This document shows, in pieces, positions 18,419 to 28,165 of a stretch of DNA of 64,000 nucleotides. Source of the stretch: Opitutaceae bacterium. GTDB taxonomy: Bacteria; Verrucomicrobiota; Verrucomicrobiia; Opitutales; Opitutaceae. The position numbers were made by a program, and so were the translations under genes. The number at the start of each line of letters is the position of its first letter. Position 1 is the stretch's first letter. The DNA is taken from positions 1 through 64,000 of the forward strand of contig JAWLBB010000004.1 in assembly GCA_041395105.1 (NCBI GenBank). Direction: 5' to 3'. A model generated the notes under the pieces. It did no database searches and was not told the DNA's origin. It worked only from the letters and a program-made list of their open reading frames with translations.

Positions 18419-18532
18419 CCGCCCGGCCTCAATGCGTGGCCATAGCCCTTGACAATCTCTCCAAAGGCAGGGGCGACCAATACGGACCGCCGCTACTGTC
18501 GCGAATCCCCGGATACGGATTGGATCACTGCC

Positions 18533-20380
18533 TTACCGTGGAGCTCCCGGCAGTTGGCTCAGGATCTCGCGGCAGAAGGCAGCGGTCCTGGTATTCCCCT
18601 GGGCGTCGGCGGCGGCCGCACCGCGTTCCAACACGGTCCTGGCATCCGCCAGTTTTCCCGAGCGGGCGTAGGCCTGTCCCAGAAATAGTGCGCCCTGCGG
18701 GTCGTCGGGCTGAAGCCGATGGTAGTTCTCGAGGAGAGGCAGGGCTTCCGGAACCCGGTCGTTGATCAGGAGAAGGACGCCGAGATCGATGTTGAGAGTC
18801 GTGGAGTCGGGGTCGATGGTCAGGCCCTCGCGGTAGAGGGACTCGGCGACCCTTTTGTCGCCCTTCTTGTCCGCCTCTTTGCCGCTCCGGATCAGCCAGG
18901 CCACCATCAACTGGCGAACGCCATCCTGCTCGGGATGGGAAACATAGAGCGGGCGGAGGTATTCGCCGGCTTTCTCAAGGTCGCCGGCATCCATCTCATA
19001 GCGCGCCAGCATGAAAAGCGACTTCGGGAAGGTCGGTTGCAGGGTCAGGGACTGTCTCAGGTGGAACAGCGCCTCCTCCTGCCGACCCAGATTCAAGAGA
19101 GCATTGGCCCGGTTGTAATTGGCATTGGCATCGCCCGGTTTCACCGCGAGGGCGGCCGCAAACGCTGCGGCTGCTTCTTCGAACGCCCCGGTTTCGCCCA
19201 GGGCAATGCCGAGCGCATCGTAGAGCTCGCAGGAACCTCCGATCCGAAGAATTCCATCGCGGACCACCTGAATGGCCTTCTCCGGCTCGCCGAGTTCGCG
19301 GTAGGCCTGGGCGAGGGTGGTGTAGTGCAGCTCGACCGGTTCAATCTCTCCCTCGATGGCCAGGCCTTCCTCCAGGACGTCGCAAGCTGCGGCCGCTTCC
19401 CCGTGACCCAGATACGCGTCTCCCAGGAGAGCATAACCGTAAGGATCTTCGGTCGACATTTCGACGGCCCGCGTCAGCAGCTGGATGGCGTTTTCCCTGT
19501 CTCCCGTCTGGTTGGCCATCGTTCCGAGGGTTCGGAGCCTGCCCGGGTCGTAGCACCAGGCCTGCAATTCATCCAGCCATGGGTCATCCGCCTTGCGGAA
19601 GCGTCCGGATTCACGCCCGGCCCACCGGTGGTAGGTCACTTCGGGACTGTCGCCGTTGGCGGCGAGGATTTCTGCCAGGAGATTGTGGGCGGCCGAAAAG
19701 TCGGAGTGCTTTTCGAGGATCTCTTCCAGGGTGGTTCGGGCGCCGCGCGAGTCGCCTTCCTGAATCGCGAGCCGGGCCAGGCCGAGTCTGGCATAGGGAT
19801 CGTCGGGTTCAAGAGCGAGGCGCCGCTCATAGGCGCGGTGGGCTGCTGCCGGATCCCCGGTCTTAAGCGCGAGGTCGCCGAGTTTCAGCCAGGCCGGAGC
19901 GTAATCCGGGGCAAGTCTGACCGTCGTCGCAAGCAGGTCTCCGGTTTCGGTTGGCTTGCCGGCGGTTGCCGCAAGGTCTGCCAGGCAGTAGGTCCAGCGG
20001 CCCACTTCCGGTTGCTCGACGGCCAGGAGACTCCAGCAGGCGGCCGCTTCCGGGAGGAATCCATTGGCGTGGTAAAGGGAGGCGAGATGCTCGACGCCCT
20101 CAAGCCGGTCTGGTCCGCCGGTGGCCTGGGTCTCCGCCTCCCTGAGGCGTGCCCTGAGTACATCCGACATCCGACTGGAATCGGGTGGATCGGGCAGATT
20201 CCTCGCTATTCGCGAAGGCAGGGTCCATGCGTGCCAGAGCGAGGCGGAGACAATTCCTGTTGCGACGACAACCAGGGAGATTCCGAAGATGGAAATAACG
20301 ATCCAGAGCGGAGATTTCCGTCGGGTTCCGCTTTCGTGCCTCGCGGGTTCCGCATTCGCGCCTTTCAGTCTTTTCGCCAC
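18533..20380 (-). CDS. Membrane-anchored TPR protein (large paralogue of the TPR/FG-GAP pair)
   Basis: 615 residues: a basic N-terminus (MAKRLKG...RRKSP), one membrane segment (LWIVISIFGISLVVVATGIV, about residues 25-45), then roughly a dozen TPRs to the C-terminus. The bulk is predicted extracytoplasmic. A marker segment, DDPWLDELQAWCYDPGRL, is conserved with the TPR protein at 34618-36051 (PDPWMELLYQHCYDVYRL), so these are paralogues. Its start lies inside the end of the FG-GAP gene (16-bp overlap), and the same gene order recurs at 34.6-37.4 kb. Function is unknown; TPRs suggest a scaffold for the partner propeller protein. Confidence 0.85.
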   Translation of the reverse strand: MAKRLKGANAEPARHESGTRRKSPLWIVISIFGISLVVVATGIVSASLWHAWTLPSRIARNLPDPPDSSRMSDVLRARLREAETQATGGPDRLEGVEHLASLYHANGFLPEAAACWSLLAVEQPEVGRWTYCLADLAATAGKPTETGDLLATTVRLAPDYAPAWLKLGDLALKTGDPAAAHRAYERRLALEPDDPYARLGLARLAIQEGDSRGARTTLEEILEKHSDFSAAHNLLAEILAANGDSPEVTYHRWAGRESGRFRKADDPWLDELQAWCYDPGRLRTLGTMANQTGDRENAIQLLTRAVEMSTEDPYGYALLGDAYLGHGEAAAACDVLEEGLAIEGEIEPVELHYTTLAQAYRELGEPEKAIQVVRDGILRIGGSCELYDALGIALGETGAFEEAAAAFAAALAVKPGDANANYNRANALLNLGRQEEALFHLRQSLTLQPTFPKSLFMLARYEMDAGDLEKAGEYLRPLYVSHPEQDGVRQLMVAWLIRSGKEADKKGDKRVAESLYREGLTIDPDSTTLNIDLGVLLLINDRVPEALPLLENYHRLQPDDPQGALFLGQAYARSGKLADARTVLERGAAAADAQGNTRTAAFCREILSQLPGAPR

Positions 20381-21672
20381 AGCGTGATATTGGTCATGCG
20401 CTCGTAGGGCGGATAGGCATGAAAGCCTCCGGTTACGATGACGGGTGTGCCGTTGCCGTCGATGTCGCCGACGGCGGCGGTGACCAGATGGGTCGGGGTT
20501 CGGGCGAGGATAACCGGGGCGAATCCTCCTGCGCCGTCATTGATCCAGGCCATCATCGAGATCGCATCCGGACTCTTCCAGTCGGCGAAGCAACTCACGG
20601 TGAGCAGATCGACCGCACCATCGGCGTTGAGGTCGGCCGCGCAGGGGCCGTAGGCTCCGGGCATGTCCCCGACCCGGTGGTAGGTGAATCCGCCTTCCCG
20701 GTTGTTCTCGAGCCACTGGACACCGTGCCAGGAGCGGCTGCCGAATCCGGCATAGTCGAAGGCATCCCCGTTCGTGTAGATCAGATCCATCCAGCCATCC
20801 TGGTTGACGTCGGCGCACTCGAGTCCGCTGCTGCCGAAATCCTCATTGGTGGATCCCCAGACGATCGATTCATCGAATTCGCCATCGCCGTTGTTGAGAA
20901 AGAGATGGATCTCCTCCCATTCCTGAGAAATGAGGGCCGCAAAGTCCGGTCGACCGTCGTGATTGAAGTCCGCAACCGGGGTGTGAACGCAGCCGGAGAG
21001 CGTGCTGACCAGATGATGCCCGAATATCCAGTCCCCCTTGTTTTCCATCCAGCGGACTTCACCCTGCGCATAGCCGAACTGCCCGACCACGAGGTCGAGA
21101 CGGCCGTCGCTGTGCCCCATCAGGTTCGCGCCCCGCACGTCCGTGACCCGCGCCGTCTGGCGGAGCAGGACCCGTTTGTTGAATTGTCCTGCGCCCAGGT
21201 TTTCCAGGACGATGACGGATCCGATCCGGTCGTTGTTGGGCGAGATCTGGCCCATGCTGGCGACGAGGACATCAAGATGGCCATTGCCGTAGATATCGCC
21301 CGCCCAGACATGGGCGGGGCCGGGGATGCGCTCGCCGATGATGACTTCCGTGAAGACTCCCCTTGGTGTCTGCCGGATCCAGCGGACGGTGTTTTGCACG
21401 GCCTCGCAATAAATGACATCAAGCAGGCCATCCTGGTCGAGGTCGACGATCTGCAGGTTGGTGACCATGGGACGTCCGAAGTCGGTGGCCGGGGCTCCGA
21501 TCGCGACCGGGGTCTAGGAAAGGTTTGCCTTCCGTTCGGAGCCGGTAACGCCGAAGAGGTTGCTTCGCGATGGAGTACGGTTCATGACCTGGACGGTGAT
21601 GATTCCGATGAGCACGGCGGCAGCCATTCCGAGAATCAGCGAGAGAACAAAGAGCGGCTTGGGCTTTGTCAT
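20365..21672 (-). CDS. FG-GAP/VCBS repeat protein interrupted by an in-frame TAG
   Basis: The FG-GAP propeller (repeated DxDxDGxxD motifs, e.g. DLDQDGLLDVIY, DVNQDGWMDLIY) is intact from ATG 21468 to 20365 (367 aa), but that start lacks an export signal. The same frame continues upstream past a TAG at 21514-21516 to ATG 21672, which begins a signal-anchor peptide (KPLFVLSLILGMAAAVLIGI). The paralogue at 36048-37379 reads through the equivalent position without a stop, so the TAG looks like a nonsense mutation or a base error. Signature segments shared with that paralogue include HGVQWLENN and YHRVGDMPGAYGP. It may be non-functional, or expressed only as a short cytosolic form. Confidence 0.75.
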
Positions 21673-21881
21673 GGGATCGACGAACACATGAGATGGACGG
21701 AACCGCGATTCGGGACCGGGTGCAGGTGTAATGAGATTGAATCCGGACACGCATGACAGAGCGTGTTCTCCGAGCGTGCGTTGAACCTCGGGACCAGCCG
21801 GCGCGACCGCAGAGGCCTCCAGAAGCGTTTACCTGATTCGTGATGTCTGTTCATTTCCATCAGTAACGCTGCACCAGGGGT

Positions 21882-24323
21882 TCACAATCCAACCCTCATT
21901 TCCTCCGGCAGAAGCTGCAGGGCGATCGAATGCAGTCCGGGATCGGCAAACTCGAGGTTGAACGCCGCGACCAGGGAGACAAACCGAAACAGGAGAACGG
22001 TGGAGAGGGAACGGACGGATTCTTCGTCGGCCTCCTCCAGGCAGATTTCAACCTGTTCGCGGGCAATGGTGCCTGACTTGAACTGGGCAAGCACGACCGC
22101 GAGGCTGACGCGTCGGTCCCAGTCCAGATAATCCCCCATCCCGCCTTCCAGCAGGGACAGGATCTGCTCCATGTCTGAGCGGAATTGGGCCGGGTCGCGT
22201 TGGACGATGGCGATCTGCGCCCGCGCGACCAATGCGTTCAGGTCGCCGGGAAAAGAGTGTTCGAGAGCCTGGCCGACGGAGATGGCGGCTTCTGCTTGTC
22301 GCATCTCGAGAAAGTACTCGGCGAGCCGACCGAGGGAGGTCGCGTTGTCCTGGACTTCGACCACCCTGAAAATGGCGGCGTAGTCGTCTTCAAATCCCGC
22401 CACCTGCGGAAGCTGGTAGGAAAGGGGAGAGAGCCACCGGGGAGGCAGCCAACGGTGGAGCATGGCCATGAGGGTGCTCGATTCTTCGGTCGCGCCAATG
22501 CGGGCATACTCATCGAGGTAGCCATCCCACGATGGTATGATGATATGAGTCAGCTTGCGGCTTTCGGCCAGGGCTTTGGCTTCGTCCGCGGAAGTCGCCG
22601 CGGCGACACGGACGGCGGCGACAAATCCATCGGGATTTCCCAGGTAGGGAGTGCTCAGAACGGAGAGTCCACCGTGGAAGATGAGGGAGACGCTCAGGTT
22701 GGGCGGAGCGAGAACATTGGCGCCGGCGGATCCCACCCGACGGGCGAGCCAATGTGAGAGATTCCGTTCCACCAGGGCTGTCACTTCGGCTTCAGAGAGC
22801 GCCGGATCGGAGGCGGCCCGGGCATGGGTGAAGTGGAGCCATGGCCCGGGGCTGAGGACCAAAACGGTGAGCGCTCCCCAGACCCAGTTGATGGGGAGTC
22901 TGCGCCGGGAGGAGTCCGGGAGGCTCATCGACGTAACCAGCAACGGGACGAGCAGGACGGTGGCCATCGGCCACCAGACCGGCTGAAAAAAGGCCATTCC
23001 AAAGGCAATTCCGACCGGTCCCCAGGCAATCAGCGCGCGGGCGAGACCTTCCGGATTTCCGGCTCCGCTCCAGAGGGAAAGAACGGATGGAAGGAAGAGG
23101 ATGAACGGGAGAACCGTCGCCAGGGTGACGACGCCCACATTGTGGCGGGTGGTCCACTCGAGGAGATTGGATTCGAGGATGGTCCCGGGCAGGCTGGTCC
23201 CGGCGGCGCTGAACGGAAGAAATTCCCAGGCGCTGTTCAGGATCATCAGGACCGGCAGCAGGAGCATTCCCAGAACGGCGACCGCGATCCTGAGCGGGCT
23301 TCGATCTGCCTTAGGCCGGGTTTTTGCCATCCCGGCCGACACACGGCAGAGCACTTCGCCGACCGCCATCCAGGCGATGGCAAAGACGGGGTGGTTTCCC
23401 TTGAGGTCCAGCCAGTCCAGATGACCGGGGAAGTACTCGATAAGGTAGAGAAGGAGGGAGACAATCCCGCCGGCCAGCCCCCACCGACGCCAGTTGGAAG
23501 GACGGCCACCGGCGATGACGAAGCCGAGTATTGGAAAAGCGGATACGCAGATCGCACTGGCGGCGATGCCGATCAGGACCGGTGCCTGCAGGGTGAGGTT
23601 TGTCCAGAGCCCCAGCGCGCCGAACCCGCCGGCCAGAACAAAGGCAAAGCCGTCCGACCGGTCCTGCGGCTTCGCCGGATCCCGGCCCGCCGCGGGGCGC
23701 GACAGGGTGACGAGGGGGAGCACGCTCCAGAGGGCGAACACGAGGGACAGGTGTTCACTGGTTGGACGCCCTCCGAGCATGACCTCGGTCAGGGGAAAGG
23801 CGGTCGCGAGCAGGAGGATGGTCAGGATTCCGGCGAGGAAGGTGTTTCGTCGGATCACGTAGACCCCGGTCAGCAGCAGGAGAAGGAGGTGAAGGAACGG
23901 GCCGGCCAGAAGCCCCGCCCTTTCGACGGCAAGCGCGACGGAACGGCCGGACCAGAGATGATCCACCGTCGCGCCGGCGGCCAGCCACCAGCGGTAGGCG
24001 GAGGGTGAGTCGACCTCCCGTCCATGGGGGGCATTGTCATAGTCGACGTGACGCAGGCGCCAGGGCCCGGTGGCCATCATCTGCCCGGTCTGGAGGAGCC
24101 ACTGGTAACTCTCGCTGCTGTTCTCGGGAAGCATCAGAATCCTCAGACCATCCTCGTAGCCGGTGGGGGATTGAGGATCGGCCCGGATCTCACTTCCACC
24201 GGCCAATCCCGAAAGGTAATCGATCCGCTTGAGTCGCGCCTGGTTCACCCAGGTCAGCCAGGCGACGGAGAGGGCAATGACCGAGAGGGCGATCGGAATC
24301 AGGAGGTTTCGAGAGAGTTGCAT
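21882..24323 (-). CDS. Large polytopic membrane protein, GT-C/oligosaccharyltransferase-like
   Basis: 813 residues from MQLSRNLLIP. An N-terminal membrane helix (IPIALSVIALSVAWLTWV) is followed by a ~120-residue external loop with DYDNAPHGREVDSPSAYRWW, about ten further hydrophobic helices to roughly residue 520, and a soluble helical C-terminal part. The early long loop with acidic residues after the first helix resembles GT-C glycosyltransferases such as the STT3/PMT group; no decisive catalytic motif (WWD) was found. The frame stays open to 24416, but ATG 24323 begins the signal-like helix. It lies 209 bp upstream of the TPR/FG-GAP pair on the same strand and could glycosylate or export products of this locus, which is inference. 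Confidence 0.75.
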   Translation of the reverse strand: MQLSRNLLIPIALSVIALSVAWLTWVNQARLKRIDYLSGLAGGSEIRADPQSPTGYEDGLRILMLPENSSESYQWLLQTGQMMATGPWRLRHVDYDNAPHGREVDSPSAYRWWLAAGATVDHLWSGRSVALAVERAGLLAGPFLHLLLLLLTGVYVIRRNTFLAGILTILLLATAFPLTEVMLGGRPTSEHLSLVFALWSVLPLVTLSRPAAGRDPAKPQDRSDGFAFVLAGGFGALGLWTNLTLQAPVLIGIAASAICVSAFPILGFVIAGGRPSNWRRWGLAGGIVSLLLYLIEYFPGHLDWLDLKGNHPVFAIAWMAVGEVLCRVSAGMAKTRPKADRSPLRIAVAVLGMLLLPVLMILNSAWEFLPFSAAGTSLPGTILESNLLEWTTRHNVGVVTLATVLPFILFLPSVLSLWSGAGNPEGLARALIAWGPVGIAFGMAFFQPVWWPMATVLLVPLLVTSMSLPDSSRRRLPINWVWGALTVLVLSPGPWLHFTHARAASDPALSEAEVTALVERNLSHWLARRVGSAGANVLAPPNLSVSLIFHGGLSVLSTPYLGNPDGFVAAVRVAAATSADEAKALAESRKLTHIIIPSWDGYLDEYARIGATEESSTLMAMLHRWLPPRWLSPLSYQLPQVAGFEDDYAAIFRVVEVQDNATSLGRLAEYFLEMRQAEAAISVGQALEHSFPGDLNALVARAQIAIVQRDPAQFRSDMEQILSLLEGGMGDYLDWDRRVSLAVVLAQFKSGTIAREQVEICLEEADEESVRSLSTVLLFRFVSLVAAFNLEFADPGLHSIALQLLPEEMRVGL

Positions 24324-24753
24324 GCTTGGAGTCTTGAGAAAGTGGAGAGGCCGCGGGGCGATCCGCTCGTATTCTTCGACGATTCCGGCTCGCGCAGCGC
24401 TCCTGCCGGCCGGCAATGAAAAACTCTCGGAATCCGCGCCGAAAAAGGCGAGTCAATTGGTGCCGTTTCGAGATTGGGCGACGGATGATGGGCCGGAGCG
24501 CAAGAGCGGGCGGCTCCTGCGGTTGGCGGGAGGATGCTTCGGGGATCAAGAACCGCAGCCGAGCCATCGGCGGCATGAGGACAGGGGGGCGGGAATTCAC
24601 CTCCCGCGGCCGGGCCTCTGAGGCAATTCCTTGACTTGGAAGGGGGATGACCGACCATGCTAGACCTTGAATTCCGGGTGGGTGGATGGATGCCCCATCG
24701 GCATTGTGAGAAGCCTCCTGGAATTGAAAGAATAGCCCGAGGTTCCCGTACGC
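24324..24753. other. Intergenic region between divergent GT-C-like and CRTAC1-like genes
   Basis: 430 bp with open frames on both strands but none with recognisable similarity or a credible start. TTGACT at 24631-24636 is a possible -35 for the plus-strand gene, without a clear -10. No repeat element is seen. Confidence 0.4.
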
Positions 24754-27700
24754 ATGTCCGCTTCCCGTCTGTATCTTGTCTTCCCGATCCTCAAGATGTT
24801 CCTGACAGTCGATCCTCTGTCGGGTGCCGGCGGATTGCAGGAGGCTCCGCTCAATCGGCTTTCGACGCCGGAAGGGGAAGCGCTGTTCACCGAACTGTCA
24901 CCGGAGAGAACGGGTATCGTCACGGTTAACGATTATGCGGATCCCCGGATGTGGGGTGACCGCTACCAGGAATTCGCCCTCGGTGGTTTCGGAACCGGCG
25001 TGGCGATCGGCGACTACGATTCCGATGGTCGGCCCGATCTGTTCATCGTGAGCAAGACCGAGTCCTGCCGCCTGTTCCGGAACCTGGGGGATTTCCGCTT
25101 CGAGGATGTCACGGAAGCAGCCGGTCTGGCGGGAGCGCCGAAAGGGTGGGTCAAGCGATTCAAGGGCTGGGTGGGCCTGGGGGATGAGGCCGAGGAGAAC
25201 CCGGTCGAGGCCTGGAAACAGGGTGCCACTTTTGCCGATGTCAATAATGACGGCCGACTCGACATTTATGTCTGCCGGTTCGGACACCCCAATTGGCTGT
25301 TCATCAACCAGGGGGACGGGCGCTTCAGCGAGGAGGCCGAAGCCCGCGGACTCGCCGTGATCGATGCCTCGGGCATGGCGGCCTTCTGTGATTATGACCG
25401 TGACGGCTGGCTGGACGTATTCATCCAGACGAATATGTATGATGCCCGCACGGCGTCGTCGGGGCAGAAGGACTACCTCTTCCGAAACCGGGGAGACGGG
25501 ACCTTTGAGGATGTCTCCCCCCGGATCGGCATACCGAACCCCACCCTGGCTCATTCCGCCATCTGGTGGGACTATGACAACGACGGTTGGCCGGATCTCT
25601 ACCTGGCCAACGATTTCGCGGGTGCCGACTCCCTTTGCCGGAACAATCGTGACGGAACCTTCACCGACGTCATCCACGAGGTCGTCCCGATGATGCCCTA
25701 TTCCTCGATGGGCTCGGACCTCGGTGATGTGAACAATGACGGGCTCATTGATTTCTTCGTGGCGGACATGGCGGTGACGGCTCACGAACGGGATCAGAGA
25801 GGGATGGCCACGTCGCGCGATTTGAGCCGGGCCGACGCCGACAGCCCGGTATTGGCCCCGCAGTTTCCCCGCAACGCCCTTTTCCTCAACACCGACACCG
25901 GACGGATGCTGGAAGGGGCGGTCATGGCCGGGTTGGCAGCCACGGACTGGACCTGGTCGCCCCGTCTGGAGGACCTCGACAATGACGGGCGGCTGGATCT
26001 GTTCGTGACCAACGGGATGAATCGCGAATACCAGAATGCGGACCTGCGGGAGCGGATTATTCTGGCGGAGAGCCTCTCCGAACGGATGCGCCTGATGCGG
26101 GAAAGCCCGGAACTGACCGAGCCGAACCTGGCCTTCCGAAACCTGGGTGATCTGCAGTTCGAATCGGTCGGACCCGAGTGGGGTCTGAATCATTCCGGCG
26201 TGAGCTTCGGGACGGCCTTCGGCGACCTGGATGGCGACGGTGATCTCGACATTGTCTTCAGCAACTACCAGGCGGGGGTCAAGGTGATGAGAAACGACGG
26301 TGTTGCCGGAAATCGCGTGATCATCGGACTCTCCGGAAACCAATCCAATCGGTTCGGGGTGGGGGCGATTGTCGAGCTGGAGACAGCTTCGGGGGTGCAG
26401 GTGCGGCCGCTGGTTCTGGCGCGCGGCTACCTTTCCAACAGCGAACCTGTCTGTCATTTCGGACTGGGGGAAGATACGCGGATTTCCCGTCTCACCGTGC
26501 GATGGCCGAGCGGCCACCGACAAACCTTTTCCGATCTGCCGGTCAACCGACGCTTTACCGTCACTGAACCGGACGGGTCGGCCCCGCTCGAGGAGGTGGG
26601 TGGAGCGATCACGAAGAGTCTGCTTGAGGAAATCGGTGAGTCAGTGGGATTGCGGCTTCCGACGACCGAGCGCCTGCTTTCCGGCGAAAGCGAACAGCCA
26701 TTGATACCTTTCCGATTCGACCGGCGCGGTCCGTCGATCGCGGTGGGGGATCTCAACGGCGACGGCCTCGACGACGTGGTCCTTGCGGCCACCTCGGCGG
26801 AGCCTTCCCGAATCTGTTTGACGATGGCCGACGGAAGCTACGCGGTGGCCACCGCTCCCTGGTGGGATCCCGAGGCCGCCGTCAATGAAGGTCCGCTGGT
26901 GATTCTGGATGCAGACCGTGACGGGCGTAATGATATTGTGGTGACGCGGATGGGGTCGCGCCTGCCGGCCGGATCCCCCGGCTACCAGCCGGTCCTGTAC
27001 CTGAATGCGGGAGGCGGACACTTTCGACCCGCGCCGGAGGGTTCCCTGCCGGTCCTGTCGATCAGCGTCGGGGCCATGGTGACGGCGGACTTCAACCATG
27101 ACGGACAGGCGGACCTCTTCATCGGGGGAAGGGTGGAACCCGGCGAATACCCGACGGCTCCCCCGAGCGTCCTTCTGATCAATCGGGGCGGCAGGTTTGA
27201 CAATGTGACCGGGGACCTCGCGGCCGGCCTGGACCGGGTCGGCATGGTAAGCGCTGCCCTGGCCAGTGATGTTGACGGCGACGGATGGACGGATCTGGTC
27301 CTGGCCCTTGATTGGGGAGGGATCCGCTATTGGGGGAATCGATCGGGCCAGGGATTCGTGGACCGGACCGACGCAGCCGGCTTTGACGCGATCGGCCCGG
27401 GTTGGTGGAACGCGCTGGCGTCGGGAGACTTCAACGGCGACGGGCGGGCGGACTATGCCGTTGGGAATGTCGGTCTCAATACGGTCTACAGTTACTTTCC
27501 GGGTCGAACGGCCCAGATATTCTACGGTCGGTTTGACCGCCGACCCCGGAACCTTTTGATCGAGGGCTATGAGGAGGATGGTCTACTCTTTCCCCGGAGG
27601 ACCTTCAGAGCACTGAGCCGGGAGATGCCTGTTTTGCGGAGGAAATTCAAGTCCAACAACGACTATGCCGGGGCAACCCTGGGCGAGATCCTGGGTGACG

Positions 27701-28149
27701 AGGCTCTGGCCGCAGCCGATCACTATGTGGCCGGTGAGTTCCGCAGCGGTGTTTTCCTCAGTCGTCCAGATGGGTCCTTCACCTTTGTCCCTTTCCCCCG
27801 ATTGGCGCAGATTTCGCCGATCACGGGGATGGTGGCGGGAGATTTTGATGGTGACGGCAACGCCGACATCATTGCGGTCCAGAACCTGTACACCCCAATT
27901 GATTATGTCGGAAGGTTTGCCGGAGGTCTGGGACAGCTTCTGCTCGGTGATGGCCTTGGCGGATTCCGGGCGGTTCCGCCAAAGGAGAGTGGATTGATTG
28001 TCCCGGGAGACGCGAAAGCGGTTGCGCCGCTCAATCGCAATCAAGGGGTAACGCCGGAGATCTTCGTTTCACGCAACAACAGCAGCACCCTGGTCTTCCG
28101 CCGGACGGAAACTCCTGCCGATGGTCGCGCGCCTCCGGCCCATCGATGA
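24754..28149 (+). CDS. Secreted FG-GAP/ASPIC-UnbV protein 1 (CRTAC1-like)
   Basis: 1,131 residues: signal peptide (LYLVFPILKMFLTV...), a first FG-GAP propeller with many Ca-binding-type motifs (DYDSDGRPDLF, DVNNDGRLDIY, DYDNDGWPDLY), an ASPIC/UnbV domain at about 530-610 (SNRFGVGAIVELET; GYLSNSEPVCHFGLG; LTVRWPSG), then a second FG-GAP propeller (DLNGDGLDDVV; DFDGDGNADII). This is the layout of CRTAC1-like proteins, thought to be extracellular adhesive or carbohydrate-associated propellers; the biochemical role is unknown. GAGG at 24739-24742 precedes ATG 24754. The SGNH hydrolase gene starts 16 bp downstream, so they form an operon. Closest relatives in the window are at 30821 and 40113. Confidence 0.9.
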   Translation: MSASRLYLVFPILKMFLTVDPLSGAGGLQEAPLNRLSTPEGEALFTELSPERTGIVTVNDYADPRMWGDRYQEFALGGFGTGVAIGDYDSDGRPDLFIVSKTESCRLFRNLGDFRFEDVTEAAGLAGAPKGWVKRFKGWVGLGDEAEENPVEAWKQGATFADVNNDGRLDIYVCRFGHPNWLFINQGDGRFSEEAEARGLAVIDASGMAAFCDYDRDGWLDVFIQTNMYDARTASSGQKDYLFRNRGDGTFEDVSPRIGIPNPTLAHSAIWWDYDNDGWPDLYLANDFAGADSLCRNNRDGTFTDVIHEVVPMMPYSSMGSDLGDVNNDGLIDFFVADMAVTAHERDQRGMATSRDLSRADADSPVLAPQFPRNALFLNTDTGRMLEGAVMAGLAATDWTWSPRLEDLDNDGRLDLFVTNGMNREYQNADLRERIILAESLSERMRLMRESPELTEPNLAFRNLGDLQFESVGPEWGLNHSGVSFGTAFGDLDGDGDLDIVFSNYQAGVKVMRNDGVAGNRVIIGLSGNQSNRFGVGAIVELETASGVQVRPLVLARGYLSNSEPVCHFGLGEDTRISRLTVRWPSGHRQTFSDLPVNRRFTVTEPDGSAPLEEVGGAITKSLLEEIGESVGLRLPTTERLLSGESEQPLIPFRFDRRGPSIAVGDLNGDGLDDVVLAATSAEPSRICLTMADGSYAVATAPWWDPEAAVNEGPLVILDADRDGRNDIVVTRMGSRLPAGSPGYQPVLYLNAGGGHFRPAPEGSLPVLSISVGAMVTADFNHDGQADLFIGGRVEPGEYPTAPPSVLLINRGGRFDNVTGDLAAGLDRVGMVSAALASDVDGDGWTDLVLALDWGGIRYWGNRSGQGFVDRTDAAGFDAIGPGWWNALASGDFNGDGRADYAVGNVGLNTVYSYFPGRTAQIFYGRFDRRPRNLLIEGYEEDGLLFPRRTFRALSREMPVLRRKFKSNNDYAGATLGEILGDEALAAADHYVAGEFRSGVFLSRPDGSFTFVPFPRLAQISPITGMVAGDFDGDGNADIIAVQNLYTPIDYVGRFAGGLGQLLLGDGLGGFRAVPPKESGLIVPGDAKAVAPLNRNQGVTPEIFVSRNNSSTLVFRRTETPADGRAPPAHR

Positions 28150-28165
28150 TCCCGCCCGGCATCCG

